A stretch of DNA of 64,000 bases from Pardosa pseudoannulata (lineage: Eukaryota > Arthropoda > Arachnida > Araneae > Lycosidae): contig CM063510.1 in assembly GCA_032207245.1 (NCBI GenBank), positions 154,924,096 through 154,988,095 on the forward strand, in the 5' to 3' direction. Made by a program: the position numbers and the translations under genes. The notes below the pieces were generated by a model. It did no database searches, had not been told where the DNA came from, and was given only the letters and a program-made list of their open reading frames with translations. Shown here in pieces: positions 34,399-45,157 of this stretch. Position 1 is the first letter of the stretch. Each line of letters opens with the position of its first letter.

Positions 34399-34550
34399 AT
34401 TTGGTTTGGAGTGCTACGGTCTACTGTTTTGGCCATGAGGGCTAATGAGACCGGGACCTACTGCTTAAAGCCGATTCCGAACGGCTACGAACATCCATGC
34501 CATAGTGGGATTCGAACCCAGGAACTCCAATACCGACGATCACCGCCCTA
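34399..34550 (-). mobile_element. SINE-1, downstream half of a dimer (5'-truncated)
   Basis: It has the SINE-1 tail, body and B-box (GGTTCGAATCC on the minus strand). On the minus strand its 5' part begins at TAGGGCGGTGAT, so the A-box segment is missing. It abuts the tail of the full copy at 34551-34730. Confidence 0.85.
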
Positions 34551-34730
34551 ATTTGGTTTGGTTTGGAGTGCTACGGTCTAATTTTTTGCAACACGAGGGC
34601 TGAATGAGAAAGGGACCTACAGTTTAGAGCCGATTCCGAACGGCTACGAACTTCCATGCCACAGTGAGATTAGAACCCACGAACTCCGGTACCGAAGGTC
34701 AGCACCCTAATCAATCGGCCATCGTTCGGC
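34551..34730 (-). mobile_element. SINE-1, upstream full-length half of a dimer
   Basis: The pair is enclosed by one perfect 14-bp target duplication GAGAATGACTTTTG (34385-34398 and 34731-34744). The minus-strand 5' end reads GCCGAACGATGGCCGATTG. The B-box region on the plus strand reads GATTAGAACCC, one change from GATTCGAACCC. Only one duplication surrounds both units, so they entered together or the second half was added later by recombination or template jump. Confidence 0.9.
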
Positions 34731-35040
34731 GAGAATGACTTTTGTAGAATGAGAGAACAGATATCGTCCCCTTTATTGATTCAGACAATTGGATTTTCTA
34801 AACACAGCAGTTTAAAAAAGAGACAAAGTATATAGCTCATCTACCATATAAAAACTGAATTTTTATTAAACGTCAATTAAAACCTTTATATTACAGCAGT
34901 GATTCCTCATATTAAAAAATAAACATTTTTACGTAAACAGTACTTTAAAGATGACTTTTAAAACAAAGATACGAAGTGACACACTAGACGCTTAAAAAAT
35001 AAACCGTAATTTAATTGGAACACTGTTCGCCATCTGATTA

Positions 35041-35541
35041 TATCATTTCAATTTACACACATAATTTTTAAAAAAGAGCAATATAGAGGTCTAAACACGC
35101 AGTCGAATGTTTTCCCTTCATTATAATACTTTCTCTGTGAATACTTTGTAAAAATATAAAAGGGCTTCAATTTGTCCGGAATAACAAAGATTACTTTTCA
35201 AAGAATAAAATAAAAATTTGGCTTGAGATAACAGTGACAACTTTAAAAGAACAATTTAATGTCAAACGAGTCAAAGATAAATTATCAAAGAGTTTTTTTT
35301 TTTGGCCTTAAAAAATATTTAACTCAAATGATAAGGCAACGCATCCATTGTAAATATTTGCCGCTATCACTTTTGAAGAAAATTATCTTTAAAAAGATCT
35401 GAAAATATTTGCAAAATAAACAATGGTTATATAAAAGAGGCCAACAGCAAAGAAATGTAAACTGTGCGTACATTTAGGTTACCTGAATATGAGAAACGTT
35501 AAAATATGTAGGCGGTCGCTCATCTTTTTAAGGAACTAACC
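35041..35541. other. No recognisable feature
   Basis: AT-rich unique DNA before the third AAGGAC-family element. Confidence 0.55.
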
Positions 35542-36832
35542 CACGGTTCCCACTCTTTTTCCAGAACAAAAATTAAGGACTTTTTAAGGACTTTCTAAGG
35601 ACCAAAGTAACTTTTTATAAGGACCTACTTGAAATACACGGCATAACGACATAAACCCTATTTCCTAAGGAACATATTTTAATAATTATGAACCAGACAA
35701 GGCATGTTCAATAAATGCCCTACAATATTTCAGAACTAAGTTTTTAAAAATTCCTAAAAATTAATATAAGATAAACCTATTTGACAAAAACATTTTGAAA
35801 AATGTACATCTAAAGTTTTTTGAGAGATCAAATTAAAAATAAATTGTGAATGAAATATAATATTATAAACAGTATTTTCTGAGAGATTAAAAATGACTCT
35901 GATATAAATATATATGTGTATGTATGTATATACTAGTTGATTATACCCGACGTTATCTGGTAAAGAAGAAAGTTTTAGACTTTTCTATTACATTCAATGC
36001 AAAGAAAATTAAACTTCCATAAATAACTGAAATATCCACAACCTGCCCCCAACCTTCATGCTTTGTTTAATTAAAATCTGCATGACTGTTAGCTAATAGG
36101 AGATAGCAGCTGACTTTATGAACCTTTTCAGTATGCGAAAGATTTGTCAAAAAATTTTACTAGCTTGTGAGCATTAAGTACTAATAAACTAAAAGTATTT
36201 TCATAATATTTTAAGGATATCAAGGAAAGGAATTTTGAACTACTACAGAAATACACTGAAAACATATATGTATTTGGGGATTTTATTTATTATTCATTCT
36301 GCACTTTTGACTAGAAAATGTAAAAGAATTTTATGAACATTAACAAATATTTTATATATTCTTTGACCAGTACTTATCTGTACTGGCGTTCTTAGAACTG
36401 GTTTGGGGCAATTTTAATTCCTAACTTACAAAACCAGAAAGTTTGGTTTGGATTGGTTTGGAGTGCTACGGTCTACTTTCTGCAACACGAGGGCTAATGA
36501 GACAGGGACCTACAGCTTAAAGCTGATTCCGAACGGATACGAACATCCATGCCACAGTGTGATTCGAACCCACGAACTCCGGTACCGAAGGCCAGCACTC
36601 TAACCAATCGGCCATCGTTCGGCTCCAGAAAATTTGGAGAGTATGGCGAAAATTGATGGGAAATCACGTGACGATTGATTGTTCCATTAAAAATTCCAAT
36701 TAAAAGTTCCAATTTAAAAATTAAGGATTTTTTAAGGACCTTTGACAAAAATTAAGTAGTTTTAAGGGCCCTTAAAATTGAAAGATAAAATTAAGGAGTT
36801 CTTAAGGACTTTTAAGGACCCTGTAACCGCTG
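35542..36832. mobile_element. AAGGAC-family hAT-like element, copy 3 (hosts a SINE-1)
   Basis: The left end CACGGTTCCCAC and the AAGGAC-rich right end, with a degraded terminus, match copies 1 and 2. It keeps the AAGGATATCAAGGAAAGG section that copy 2 lost. A SINE-1 is inserted at 36447-36624, close to the right end. No target duplication was found for the element itself. Confidence 0.7.
36447..36624 (-). mobile_element. SINE-1 nested in AAGGAC-family copy 3
   Basis: Target duplication CCAGAAAGTTTGG (36434-36446) / CCAGAAAATTTGG (36625-36637). A-box TGGCCGATTGG and B-box GGTTCGAATC are visible on the minus strand. The minus-strand frame of 84 codons here is SINE translation, and similar peptides appear at other SINE-1 copies. 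Confidence 0.9.
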
Positions 36833-38031
36833 CATACGGGAGAAAGGGGAAAACAAAGTAAAGAAAAACGGAAAAAGGTAAATGCAAGAAATGTTACCAT
36901 TAATTGCCAACATGAGGGGTAGAGCGATTCCAGCCAAAAATATATAATCACTGCTAAATTCTAAGGCTGGAATGCTTCAAATGTAACTGTCCCGCTCCGA
37001 CGTCAGCAAAATCAAAACAATAAATATTTATAATTATCTAATAATTTGAAGACATATTTAAAGAAAGTTTTTTATGCATGATACAATATTGAAAATTCAT
37101 GCCGGTCGCAAATTGCAGACGGCTGCTAATGTGTACAACTGGTCATGAGTGTAACAATATAATTTCTGTGCCCCATCCATCCATCTTTTAAATTTTAACA
37201 TCACCAAAAAATTTGATATTAGAGTGAAAAAGTGTTTTCCCATTAATACTATACATATCTCCTCCCACTTTCCCGTCCACCTTCTTTCAGAACCTATAAT
37301 CAGATTTTCGAAGTCCACGTACAAGGCAAAAGTGAGCCATTTTTGCATTATAAACCGCGTGGAGGGCATGCGTGCAGATCTCGCATCCCAGGAAGCAAAC
37401 CTCACGCAGATGCTCCACTGATCCCTCCGATTACTAACCGAGTTATTTCGGAATCTGATGCGAAACGGAACTGGAACTGTTCCAGATTCGCTCAAGTTCA
37501 CGCATGTGATTAACGCAACCCAGTCTGGAGATCCACCGGCCCTACGCATATTGCACATTCACGATTTTACATAATGCACGAGCTAAAAATCAAAGGTTGA
37601 AAATACACATTCACAAATAAAGTATGTAATACTTTATCAAATCCATATCAAACTGCTTAAAAATTATATGCAAAGTTTTTTTTTTCTTTACGATATTAAA
37701 AAATTTTTAAAAGCTATATTTCTGTTGAAGTATTACATGCTTACTTTTCACTTTTCCTTTAAAAAAAATAAATAATTATTTATGAACTTAACACTCACAT
37801 TCTTATCTCTTATGGGATTATGCTTCCGCAGGAGATAAAAAACCAATTTGAATCATTATTAAGTCTTTAAATTAAAAAAATAATAATACCCGAAAGCATA
37901 ACAAAACCTAGGACAGCATTACTCAAAAATCATTCTATTTATGTTTTAAATTATTGTATGTGTCTGATTTTGGCTTGGTCTCTGTCAAGAGCTTGCCTAA
38001 AACAATGCTCACGTAACATCGTTTTTAGCTA
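36833..38031. other. No supported gene; GC-richer patch with the longest open frame
   Basis: A minus-strand frame of 153 codons (37097-37558) is the longest in the window. Its translation shows no domain, repeat or signal sequence that I recognise. It lies in a GC-richer patch (37080-37560), which favours chance openness. It might be a lineage-specific exon, but nothing supports that. Confidence 0.4.
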
Positions 38032-38766
38032 TTAAAACCCTCTGACTGCTCATCCCGATATTTCCACGGGCAACTCAAATGTAGCAAAATTTGCTTATCC
38101 CGCGATTTTCGCGGACATTTACTTTTCTTCCTTTTTTGAGGAGCACATCCCACTTTTTCCCAGTTTAAACAGTGAAATAAATTATATACAGTATTAGATG
38201 CTTATGTAATAAATAGAATTATAGGAACAGAACTATAGTTATATTAGAATATATAATATTATAATATTATAGATTATAATTATAATATATTTATATAATT
38301 AACTATATATTTATATTATGTATTTATTACATAATATAATTATGATATATAATTATATATTATAATTACATTATTGTTGTGTATTTTTCTTCCTTCTGTA
38401 CATCTCAACTCCACTCTTGTCTTCGATTCGGTTTTCCAGCATGTAACGTACTACTTTACTATGCTCTGAATAAAGTATTTTAAAAATAACGAAACGTAGC
38501 AATAGGCGACGAGGATGGGAACGAAACATAGCAATTATATAATAAAAAGAAATTAACTGTAATTCAAGTGAAAATTATTAAAAAAAAAATTTCATCTGAT
38601 AACATCTGAAATTGGTTTTTCAATAAAAATCTATATAAAAAATCTTTTCTAGAAAAAAAAAGTGCATATTCCAATTCTTCAATATATATCGATTTAAAAT
38701 GTAAAAATAAAATTGCACAATTTTTTAATCGATTTCGGTCAACAAATTGAGCAATCAGAGGGTTAA
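38032..38766. mobile_element. piggyBac-like MITE, family CCCTCTGA
   Basis: TTAA at 38032-38035 and 38763-38766. Left end AACCCTCTGACTGCTCA (with two extra A). Right end, reverse complemented, CCCTCTGATTGCTCAA. The left subterminal part holds small palindromes such as CCGCGA-TTT-TCGCGG. The interior contains a long TATAAT-rich stretch (38215-38360). Non-coding, about 730 bp. Confidence 0.7.
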
Positions 38767-39278
38767 TATCTTCTAAATTTTTATCGAGGAAGGAACTATT
38801 CAATGCTTCTCTTGTGTACACTGATGAATATCCTCTCCAATTCTGCCCTGACATGCGGTATTGTTAAAACATACAGCATAACTTTAGAAATTCTGATGTA
38901 TTTTTAAGTTCCATCCGACATCAAACCCAGTGATTACAACAGCATACTATATTGCTGTGGTGGAGAGAATTATCAACCGCATTGCAAACGGAGAATGTTC
39001 GTATTTAGATTCCCCTCATCGCAGATTAATAAAAAAAAAATTCAGTGTTTTGTAATTTTGTTTTTCCGAATTTAACCAAAAACCGTACGTTTTTCCGATG
39101 CAAACATACTAATAATGTGACCTAAATCTGTACAACGTAAGGCTAAATCGTATTCGTTACCAGGCATTCAGATTAGCCGAGGATCTACAAAATAACCATT
39201 CTAAATCCTAAAACCTGATACTTAAAATTGTTTGCTGTCTTAAAAAAGCATAAAAATATTTCAAAAGCTCATATACAT
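38767..39278. other. No recognisable feature
   Basis: AT-rich unique DNA. No domain in any frame. Confidence 0.5.
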
Positions 39279-39383
39279 ATATACATATTTATACATACAT
39301 ATATATATATATATATATAATATATATATATATATACATATATATACATATATATATACATATATATACATATATATACATGT
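39279..39383. repeat. (TATATACA)n-type microsatellite
   Basis: Mixed TATA/TACATA units over about 100 bp. A shorter similar tract occurs at 39702-39735. Confidence 0.9.
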
Positions 39384-40194
39384 CAGGTCTAAAAAAGGGG
39401 TAGTTGGAAATTATGCGAGTTAAAAAAAACTCTTATAATAAAATAAATGAAAAAGACCCACGCTCGCGTAAGCTTTCATGATAATCCAGTCAGGCGGAAG
39501 CATTTCTCAGCTATTTGATGAGCTTGCAAACAGATAAGTTTGATTTGGCGCGTAACATGGAGCGGTCAACACCTTCACGCATAGCTCCGCCACGAATAAT
39601 GAAAATGGCGCATGTTGCTTTCCTTAAGAACGATGAGTTAATAAAACTTATTATCAAGAAAACTGTTTTCCATTCGCCTTAACTCTGCACCACGACTTGT
39701 CATACATATATATACATTTATATATATACATATATCTAATCTAGTAGCATTCCTCTAGTTTGATCGGTATAAAATTGCTATTACTAACAACTCAGTTTCC
39801 GCAACTTGATATCTAAACATTTATTGTATGCACAGATTTGAAATTTTATACATGTTACTCACACAATAACACTGAAGAAAAATCTTAGAAAAAATTTTAA
39901 TTTACAAACTCAAAAAAATTAAAACTAGCAATAATTCAAAGATATTACTACATCACAGCTAAGTTATGTATGTCTAAATTATCAAAGAAAAATATTTTAT
40001 AGAATTTAGTAAATTCCACGCAATTTGCTCCATATCATTTATTAACACGATTAATAGAATTTTTAAAAAAATCATTAGATAAAATAATTGTAAGAAATTT
40101 TAACTACACAAAAGTTTCCATATTTTATCTTGCACCAAAGTTGATTACAGTTCTTTTATAGGTTATGTAATAGAAGCATTCTTTTTTAGACCTG
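39384..40194. mobile_element. Possible DNA element with 14-bp inverted termini
   Basis: CAGGTCTAAAAAAG at 39384-39397 is the exact inverted complement of CTTTTTTAGACCTG at 40181-40194. The first 300 bp are GC-richer, with CGCG-containing words. There is no matching target duplication (ATACATGT / TCTCTAAT), and the match ends after 14 bp, so a chance pairing in AT-rich DNA is possible. Confidence 0.35.
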
Positions 40195-40442
40195 TCTCTA
40201 ATGTTTAAAGGCTAGTTGACCTAGTCTGCGACGTTCTCGTGAGAAAGGTGCAGTCTGCGCATGTCTACGCTTTGTATATCCGATTTATTGGATTTACTTC
40301 GCTTCATTTAAGTGTATGGAAGAAACATTTCTACGGATTGACAGGTCGCATGTAAAGACCTTCATCCCGTGTTAGAGTGAAAAATTCGTAGAATACACTC
40401 TTTTTCTAATCCTAGAACGCTACCTTCTCCTTGTTACATGCT

Positions 40443-40596
40443 ATTATTGATAAGTCTCCAAAGCAAATTTTTAAATTTGTTTTAGATATAGTAAACGCAA
40501 ATAAGCACATGTTTATATATTATTTTTGATAAGTGCGCAAAGCAAATTTTTAAATTTCTTTTAGGTATAGTAAACGCAAATAAGCACATGTTTATA
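40443..40596. repeat. Tandem duplication, about 77-bp unit, two copies
   Basis: Unit 1 (40443-40518) and unit 2 (40519-40596) share GATAAGT.....AAAGCAAATTTTTAAATTT and AGTAAACGCAAATAAGCACA with few differences. Confidence 0.9.
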
Positions 40597-40754
40597 TTTA
40601 AAAAAATAAAGCGTGTTTTTAATTAAAAAAGAAATTTTAAAAAAGCCTAGCACATTAAATAACTTATTTTCAGCTTTTAACATTTTTTAAAATTTATTTT
40701 TTATTGTAACGATATTTTATATACAGATGGTATAGTTAAGCACAAATAATTTTA

Positions 40755-41275
40755 TTAACACATTGTGTGCGAGTACGTTTCGCAGCAAAATTGTACCGGG
40801 AGCGGGCGTTTTGCGCGTCAATTTAGTTATTCAGTTAAATCTCAATACATCGAAAATTATTTAATTTTTTAACCAACTTTTCGTATTTTATATTGAAATA
40901 TATAAACAAATATATAAATAACAACCATAAGATTTTTGTAAACAAAAAAATTTTTAGTGGATAAATTTATAATAGTATCGTAAATATGAAAAATAAAATA
41001 GAAATAGTATATTTTTTTTCCCGTTCTGTGGTTCCGCATCGACTGATGTAAAAACTTATTTTTATTAGTTTAAATTTTTCCAGAATCTATGTAGTAGACA
41101 AGAACATTCGACTTCGTTTTCCTGTATCTACCGTTATTTTTGTACCCACACCATGTTGTTACACTAACCCGTATCTCAATTATCAATCGTCAGAAAAAGT
41201 ACTAGTACGTGTCCCGCGATAAAGTATCAATCATCAGAAAACGTACTAGAACGTATCCCGCATACAATGTGTTAA
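40755..41275. mobile_element. piggyBac-like MITE, family CACA, copy 2
   Basis: TTAA at 40755-40758 and 41272-41275 flanks a 513-bp body with termini CACATTGTGTGCGAGTACG and (reverse complement) CACATTGTATGCGGGATACG. The interior matches copy 1 at 4089-4642, including ACCGGGAGCGGGCGTTTT and the subterminal GTACTAGTACGTG blocks. No transposase frame. Confidence 0.8.
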
Positions 41276-42112
41276 TTTATGAAAAGAAAGATTAAGTCTC
41301 AGTAGAAATATCTATAAAAATATGCACGATATCTATAAAAATCAATAAATCAAACTAAAAATATCGTATTTACTACAATAAATGCGATATTTTTTTTCAA
41401 TTATAAATTTTGTGAAATCCACCACAGACCACCGTTTCGTCACCCTCGGGCAATATAAAAATTTTAATGGCATTTCCTTCATCGCATTTGACTGAACGTG
41501 AATCTGCGCAGTAGCTAGTGGGAACGTTAACAAACATTGAAATTTCAGTATGATGTCCATGAAATTGGAACTTGACATAACAGAGCGTTAAAACACTACC
41601 AACCTTAAAACCATCTCATTAAATTATTTTATTTCTTACTGATTTTAGACTCATTTTGAAGTTTTAAATAAACAAATTTACTTTCTAACGAATATTTTAT
41701 TTTTAAAAGAGTGAGTAAATTCTTAGAGCATGCCGATAGTTCAGTTCATTATTAAAATGTACTTGTATGTTGTTTTTTCCGTAGCATTTTGTTTACTAAT
41801 ACCTGGAAGTTATTTTCGATTTCGTCTTTCAGTGTCAAAATGTTTGAGAAATTCCTAACGAAATTATACTCGAATAATATAAAAATAAATGTTTATCTAT
41901 TTACTTGAATGTTTATTTAAAAAAATCTTTATAATGACATTAAATTGATATAACCGCATGTAAAAAAGAAGTTTCAAATTTATAAATTGTGATCTCTAAT
42001 GCTGATAAATTTAAAAGTAAAACTGTATTTTATTTATGCTGTAAAATCAGAAATATGTCCGATATAATAACGTATTGTATACTTGCTATAGGAATGTGGG
42101 GTCTTATTAATT
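41276..42112. other. No recognisable feature
   Basis: AT-rich unique DNA. A 78-codon minus-strand frame without a domain. Confidence 0.55.
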
Positions 42113-42126
42113 GCGGCCATTGTTTG

Positions 42127-42299
42127 GTTTGGTTTGGAGCGCTACGGTCTACTGTTTTGCACACGAGGGCTAATGAGACCGGGACCTACAGTTTAAAGCC
42201 GATTCCGAACGGCTACAAACATCCATGCCAGCAGCGGGATTCGAACCCACGAACTCCGGTTCCGAAGAGCAGCACTCTACCATTCGGCCATCGTTCGGC
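42127..42299 (-). mobile_element. SINE-1, best-preserved reference copy
   Basis: The 173-bp copy has a perfect 14-bp target duplication GCGGCCATTGTTTG (42113-42126 and 42300-42313). On the minus strand it starts GCCGAACGATGGCCGAATGG, containing the A-box TGGCCGAATGG. The B-box GGTTCGAATCC follows about 40 bp later. It then has a body with CCGTTCGGAATCGGC and CTCATTAGCCCTCGTG, and ends in CCAAACCAAAC. The A/B-box spacing shows RNA polymerase III tRNA ancestry. The tail is a CCAAA repeat rather than poly(A). Such SINEs are mobilised by LINE machinery. Confidence 0.92.
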
Positions 42300-42773
42300 G
42301 CGGCCATTGTTTGAAATTTCGTTTTGGCGCGGAATTCCGTAATCGGAAATGGTCGATTCATAGTTGTCAAAATTCGGACATCAGCGCTTTATAACGTTTA
42401 CGAATCTTTAATTATCCTAGAACTTGAATCCTTTAAGCCTGACGAAGCTTTAGCCAAACCGGAGAAACAAATTTACAGGCGAAGCATTGAAACGAAGTAA
42501 TACAATTATAGATCTTTTTCGAAGCATTTAATTTTTGTAATTTCGTTAAATTCTTTTCCGCTGAAATTTATTCATTCACCTTAATACAATAAAATTTGCC
42601 CAATCATAACTTCGAAAAGATTTGTGATACTATACACATTAAAATTTGGTTTTAAAATTTTTTTCTTTAATTTGCTTATAATTTAATTCTACTTTGTGAT
42701 CCTTAAAAGATAGGAAGATATAAAACATATATAGATAATAAACAACATTTTAATTGGTATAATTAACCTTTAT

Positions 42774-42929
42774 AGTTTGGTTTGAAGCGTTATGATAAAC
42801 TTTTGTTGAGAGAGGGCTAAGACCGGGACCTATTGCTTAAAGCAGATTCCGAACAAAAGTCATGCGGGAATCGAACAGGCGAGCTCTAGTACCGAAGAGA
42901 AGCGCTCTACCATTCAACCATCGTTCGGC
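42774..42929 (-). mobile_element. SINE-1 copy, diverged
   Basis: Target duplication AATTAACCTTTAT (42761-42773) / AATTAACTGTTAT (42930-42942), two differences. Landmarks are the TTTGGTTTG tail side, GGGACCTATTGCTTAAAG, AGATTCCGAAC, AGCGCTCTACCATTC and CATCGTTCGGC. Confidence 0.85.
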
Positions 42930-42969
42930 AATTAACTGTTATGAAAGCGAGGCATTCGAATATTTCTTA

Positions 42970-43105
42970 TGGTCCAGATGAGATTGGGGAACCTCTGCAC
43001 TAAACAATGTCGGGCAGAGACCGATGACTTAAAAGTCAGTTTCAAGCATCCGCATCATTGCCAATACTGATATTTGAACTTCCAACACCTCACCTGATCG
43101 GCCTT
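42970..43105 (-). mobile_element. Possible very old SINE-1 copy
   Basis: Order of faint landmarks: GACCGATGACTTAAAAG, AAGCATCCGCATCATTGCCA, TTTGAACTTCCAACACC and GATCGGCC. This mirrors GACCGGGACCTACTGC, ACGAACATCCATGCCA, TTCGAACCCACGAACT and TTCGGCC. No target duplication. Confidence 0.35.
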
Positions 43106-43688
43106 TTAAAATATTAATTTAAAAAAAGTTGCTATAGAAACACGAAATAACATTTATAAAGTAATTTGCGAAATAACATTCATACCATCCATCAAGTTAG
43201 TGATTTAGAGTGTTAAGTATTTTAATTCCAGGGCATACAAATAAAGCTGAATTCGATGCACCCGAAAAATACTATTTAATTCGGATCAATCCAAAAGTTA
43301 TATGCAAGCTTATAAACAGAACATTTTACTTTTAAATTTGCATAGTTAAGTAACATTTAATGAGGTTCATGTAGGATGTTAATGGACAATTATTAGTGAT
43401 AGTAGTGTCAAGTAAATTAGTATTTCTGTAAAAAGTAAAACATTTCACAGCTTTTTCAATTAGATAGAGGAAATGACATGTTTTAAATTTCTATGTTGTT
43501 TCGCATCTGATATTTTTTAAAGGCGCATGACATCTTGAACAAAACATCTTTGACATCTAATCAAAACTGAATCGAAGCAAGAGTTAAGTAATTAAATGAC
43601 TTAATATTATGATGCACGATGGCTGCCGGAGAGAGTTCTTGACGTTTCGGAGACTTCAAAGTGTACCAGTGCACATGAAATGGTTGAC
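43106..43688. other. No recognisable feature
   Basis: AT-rich unique DNA. Confidence 0.5.
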
Positions 43689-43739
43689 GTCCCTTGACAT
43701 GTAGTGACGTCTCCCAGACGTCACTACATGTCAAGGGAC
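43689..43739. repeat. Perfect inverted repeat, 24-bp arms, 3-nt loop
   Basis: Arms 43689-43712 and 43716-43739 are exact reverse complements around CCC. Each arm carries a TGACGTCT/AGACGTCA core (a CRE-like GACGTC). It falls inside a 146-codon minus-strand frame without a domain, which I do not call a gene. Confidence 0.95.
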
Positions 43740-44235
43740 CTGACCTTGCATACCAAATAACGGAGTAAATCAAAAGTTCTACCGAGAAATAAAGAAAAAA
43801 ACACATAGCGTGTCGGTGGATATTTGTTCTCTTCAAAAGATTAACCTTCATTAATAGAATTCCTTCCAAAAGATCAGACGAACCAGTTCGAGAAATATGG
43901 AAGTATGATATAGTTCCCCGATAACACGGAAAAGAAGGAAAAATAAATTTAAAGAAAAAAAAGAGTCGACGGAATAGATGATGTCTGATGTGATCCGACA
44001 AATGTCACCCCATCTTTCTCTGGGTTCAAAAACGTGACTTTCACGGGGGAAGTTTCACTAGAACAGTGATCCAATTTCGTAAACTTAATAAAAACGAGGG
44101 ACAATTCGCGGCCTTGGATGTCACGGTACACTTGAAGTCGAGGGAGCGGGTGCAAAATGAAGAAAGAAATGGATCAGTCCTCGACTTCCTTCATACAGTG
44201 GACAGTTACACAATCTTAATACCAGGTTTTAACCA
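43740..44235. other. No recognisable feature
   Basis: Unique DNA of moderate complexity. Minus-strand frames have no domain. Confidence 0.45.
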
Positions 44236-44340
44236 TTAACTTGTTCTGTACATTACAGATAAGCACATATAATACTTTACACGCTTGTATATCACGTGTG
44301 ATACAAAATGAACTATATTTTATATATTTCATATTCTGTA
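44236..44340. mobile_element. piggyBac-like end, family TTTGCCTGT, fragment 1
   Basis: TTAA at 44236-44239, then a segment matching 46885-47000: TAATRYTTTAYACRCTYGTATATCAC.TGTGATAC.AAATGAACT. It includes the palindromic word TATCACGTGTGATA. No right end was found. Confidence 0.45.
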
Positions 44341-44344
44341 TCAC

Positions 44345-44665
44345 AAAGTCGTATTTACAGGTGGACCTGGGGGAAGGGATCTGGACCCTCCCTAAAATAT
44401 TTTTAAAGTATGTATTAAATGATTTTTTTTTTTTTAACTTATTAACATTTAGGTACATTACTATTTCCACTGCAAGAGGGGGAAAATCGTTTTTAATCCT
44501 AAAAAAGTAAAAAACATTTCTTCACATTTAAATATGACACAGGATGTTGGCAAATTTACCGTTACTTTCAGTGCATATAAGCATAACTATAAACGTGGAT
44601 GAAGATTTGAACAAACTGGTAAAAATAATTTGCTACTATAAAACGATAGTTTGATTATGCCAATC
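44345..44665. repeat. Dispersed repeat V, copy 2
   Basis: Matches 15420-15720 in ordered blocks, with a longer T run at about 44427-44436. The class is unknown. Confidence 0.55.
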
Positions 44666-45082
44666 TGTTTTCGAATTTTGTTTTCTAACTAATTAAAATA
44701 GGCATTTCCGCTGATAGACGGAACAATACTTTCATACAAGATAGTAATAAATTTTAACTAATGAATCACAAAATTTAAAATAAAAATAAAATTCACTTCT
44801 TGAATCTAGTTATCCCACAATGTATTCCAGATGGATCAAGTATTTATTCAGAAGTTAATTCGTTATGAAAATTCATATAAATAATTTCCCAATGTCTAGA
44901 TAATTGACAATAATTTATTGGGGGCAGAAAATATTTTTTCTTTATTAAAACAGGAATCTTACAATGTATGCGGGGTACTTAATTTTTGTCCCAATAAAAC
45001 TTTATACAACAAATTGTAAATTTAAGAAGGAAAAATCAAACAATGCAATTTTTTTTTTTCAAAAATGCCTTGATGTTATTCA
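44666..45082. other. No recognisable feature
   Basis: AT-rich unique DNA. Confidence 0.5.
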
Positions 45083-45157
45083 TCCCTCTGGTGTACGAAA
45101 GAGTACACCAGGTGTCCGAAAGAGTATCCCTCTGGTGTACGAAAGAGTTACACCAGT
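45083..45157. repeat. Minisatellite, about 22-bp unit, three copies
   Basis: The unit resembles CTCTGGTGTACGAAAGAGTA. The middle unit varies (CAGGTGTCCGAAAGAGTA). Short frames read through on both strands but are only translations of the repeat. Confidence 0.85.

Larger units (their letters stand above)
34150..35040. repeat. Dispersed repeat W, copy 3 (split by a SINE-1 dimer)
   Basis: Matches the other two W copies on both sides of the SINE insertion at 34399-34730. In copy 2 the block GTATGGGAGGATGACTTTTTGAGAATGAGAG is continuous, which confirms that the SINEs are an insertion here. Confidence 0.65.

Noticed and set aside
36825..36840. AACCGCTGCATACGGG also found near 62203-62218, resembling the CACA-family terminus
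   Set aside because: Similarity is about 16 bp only, without TTAA at either site. Could be chance or a shared terminal relic.
37097..37558. 153-codon minus-strand open frame, the longest in the window
   Set aside because: No domain, no signal, no splice context. It lies in a GC-richer patch where stop codons are rarer. Left as unsupported.
42230..42290. tRNA-like A and B boxes that could suggest a tRNA gene
   Set aside because: The sequence is part of a 173-bp SINE with target duplications and many relatives. No proper acceptor stem.
41989..42370. Frames of 117 codons (plus) and 66 codons (minus) over 42.1-42.3 kb
   Set aside because: They are translations of SINE-1. Similar peptides (for example GVRGFESH) recur at other SINE-1 copies.
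43561..44001. 146-codon minus-strand frame
   Set aside because: Contains the 24-bp perfect inverted repeat and shows no domain.
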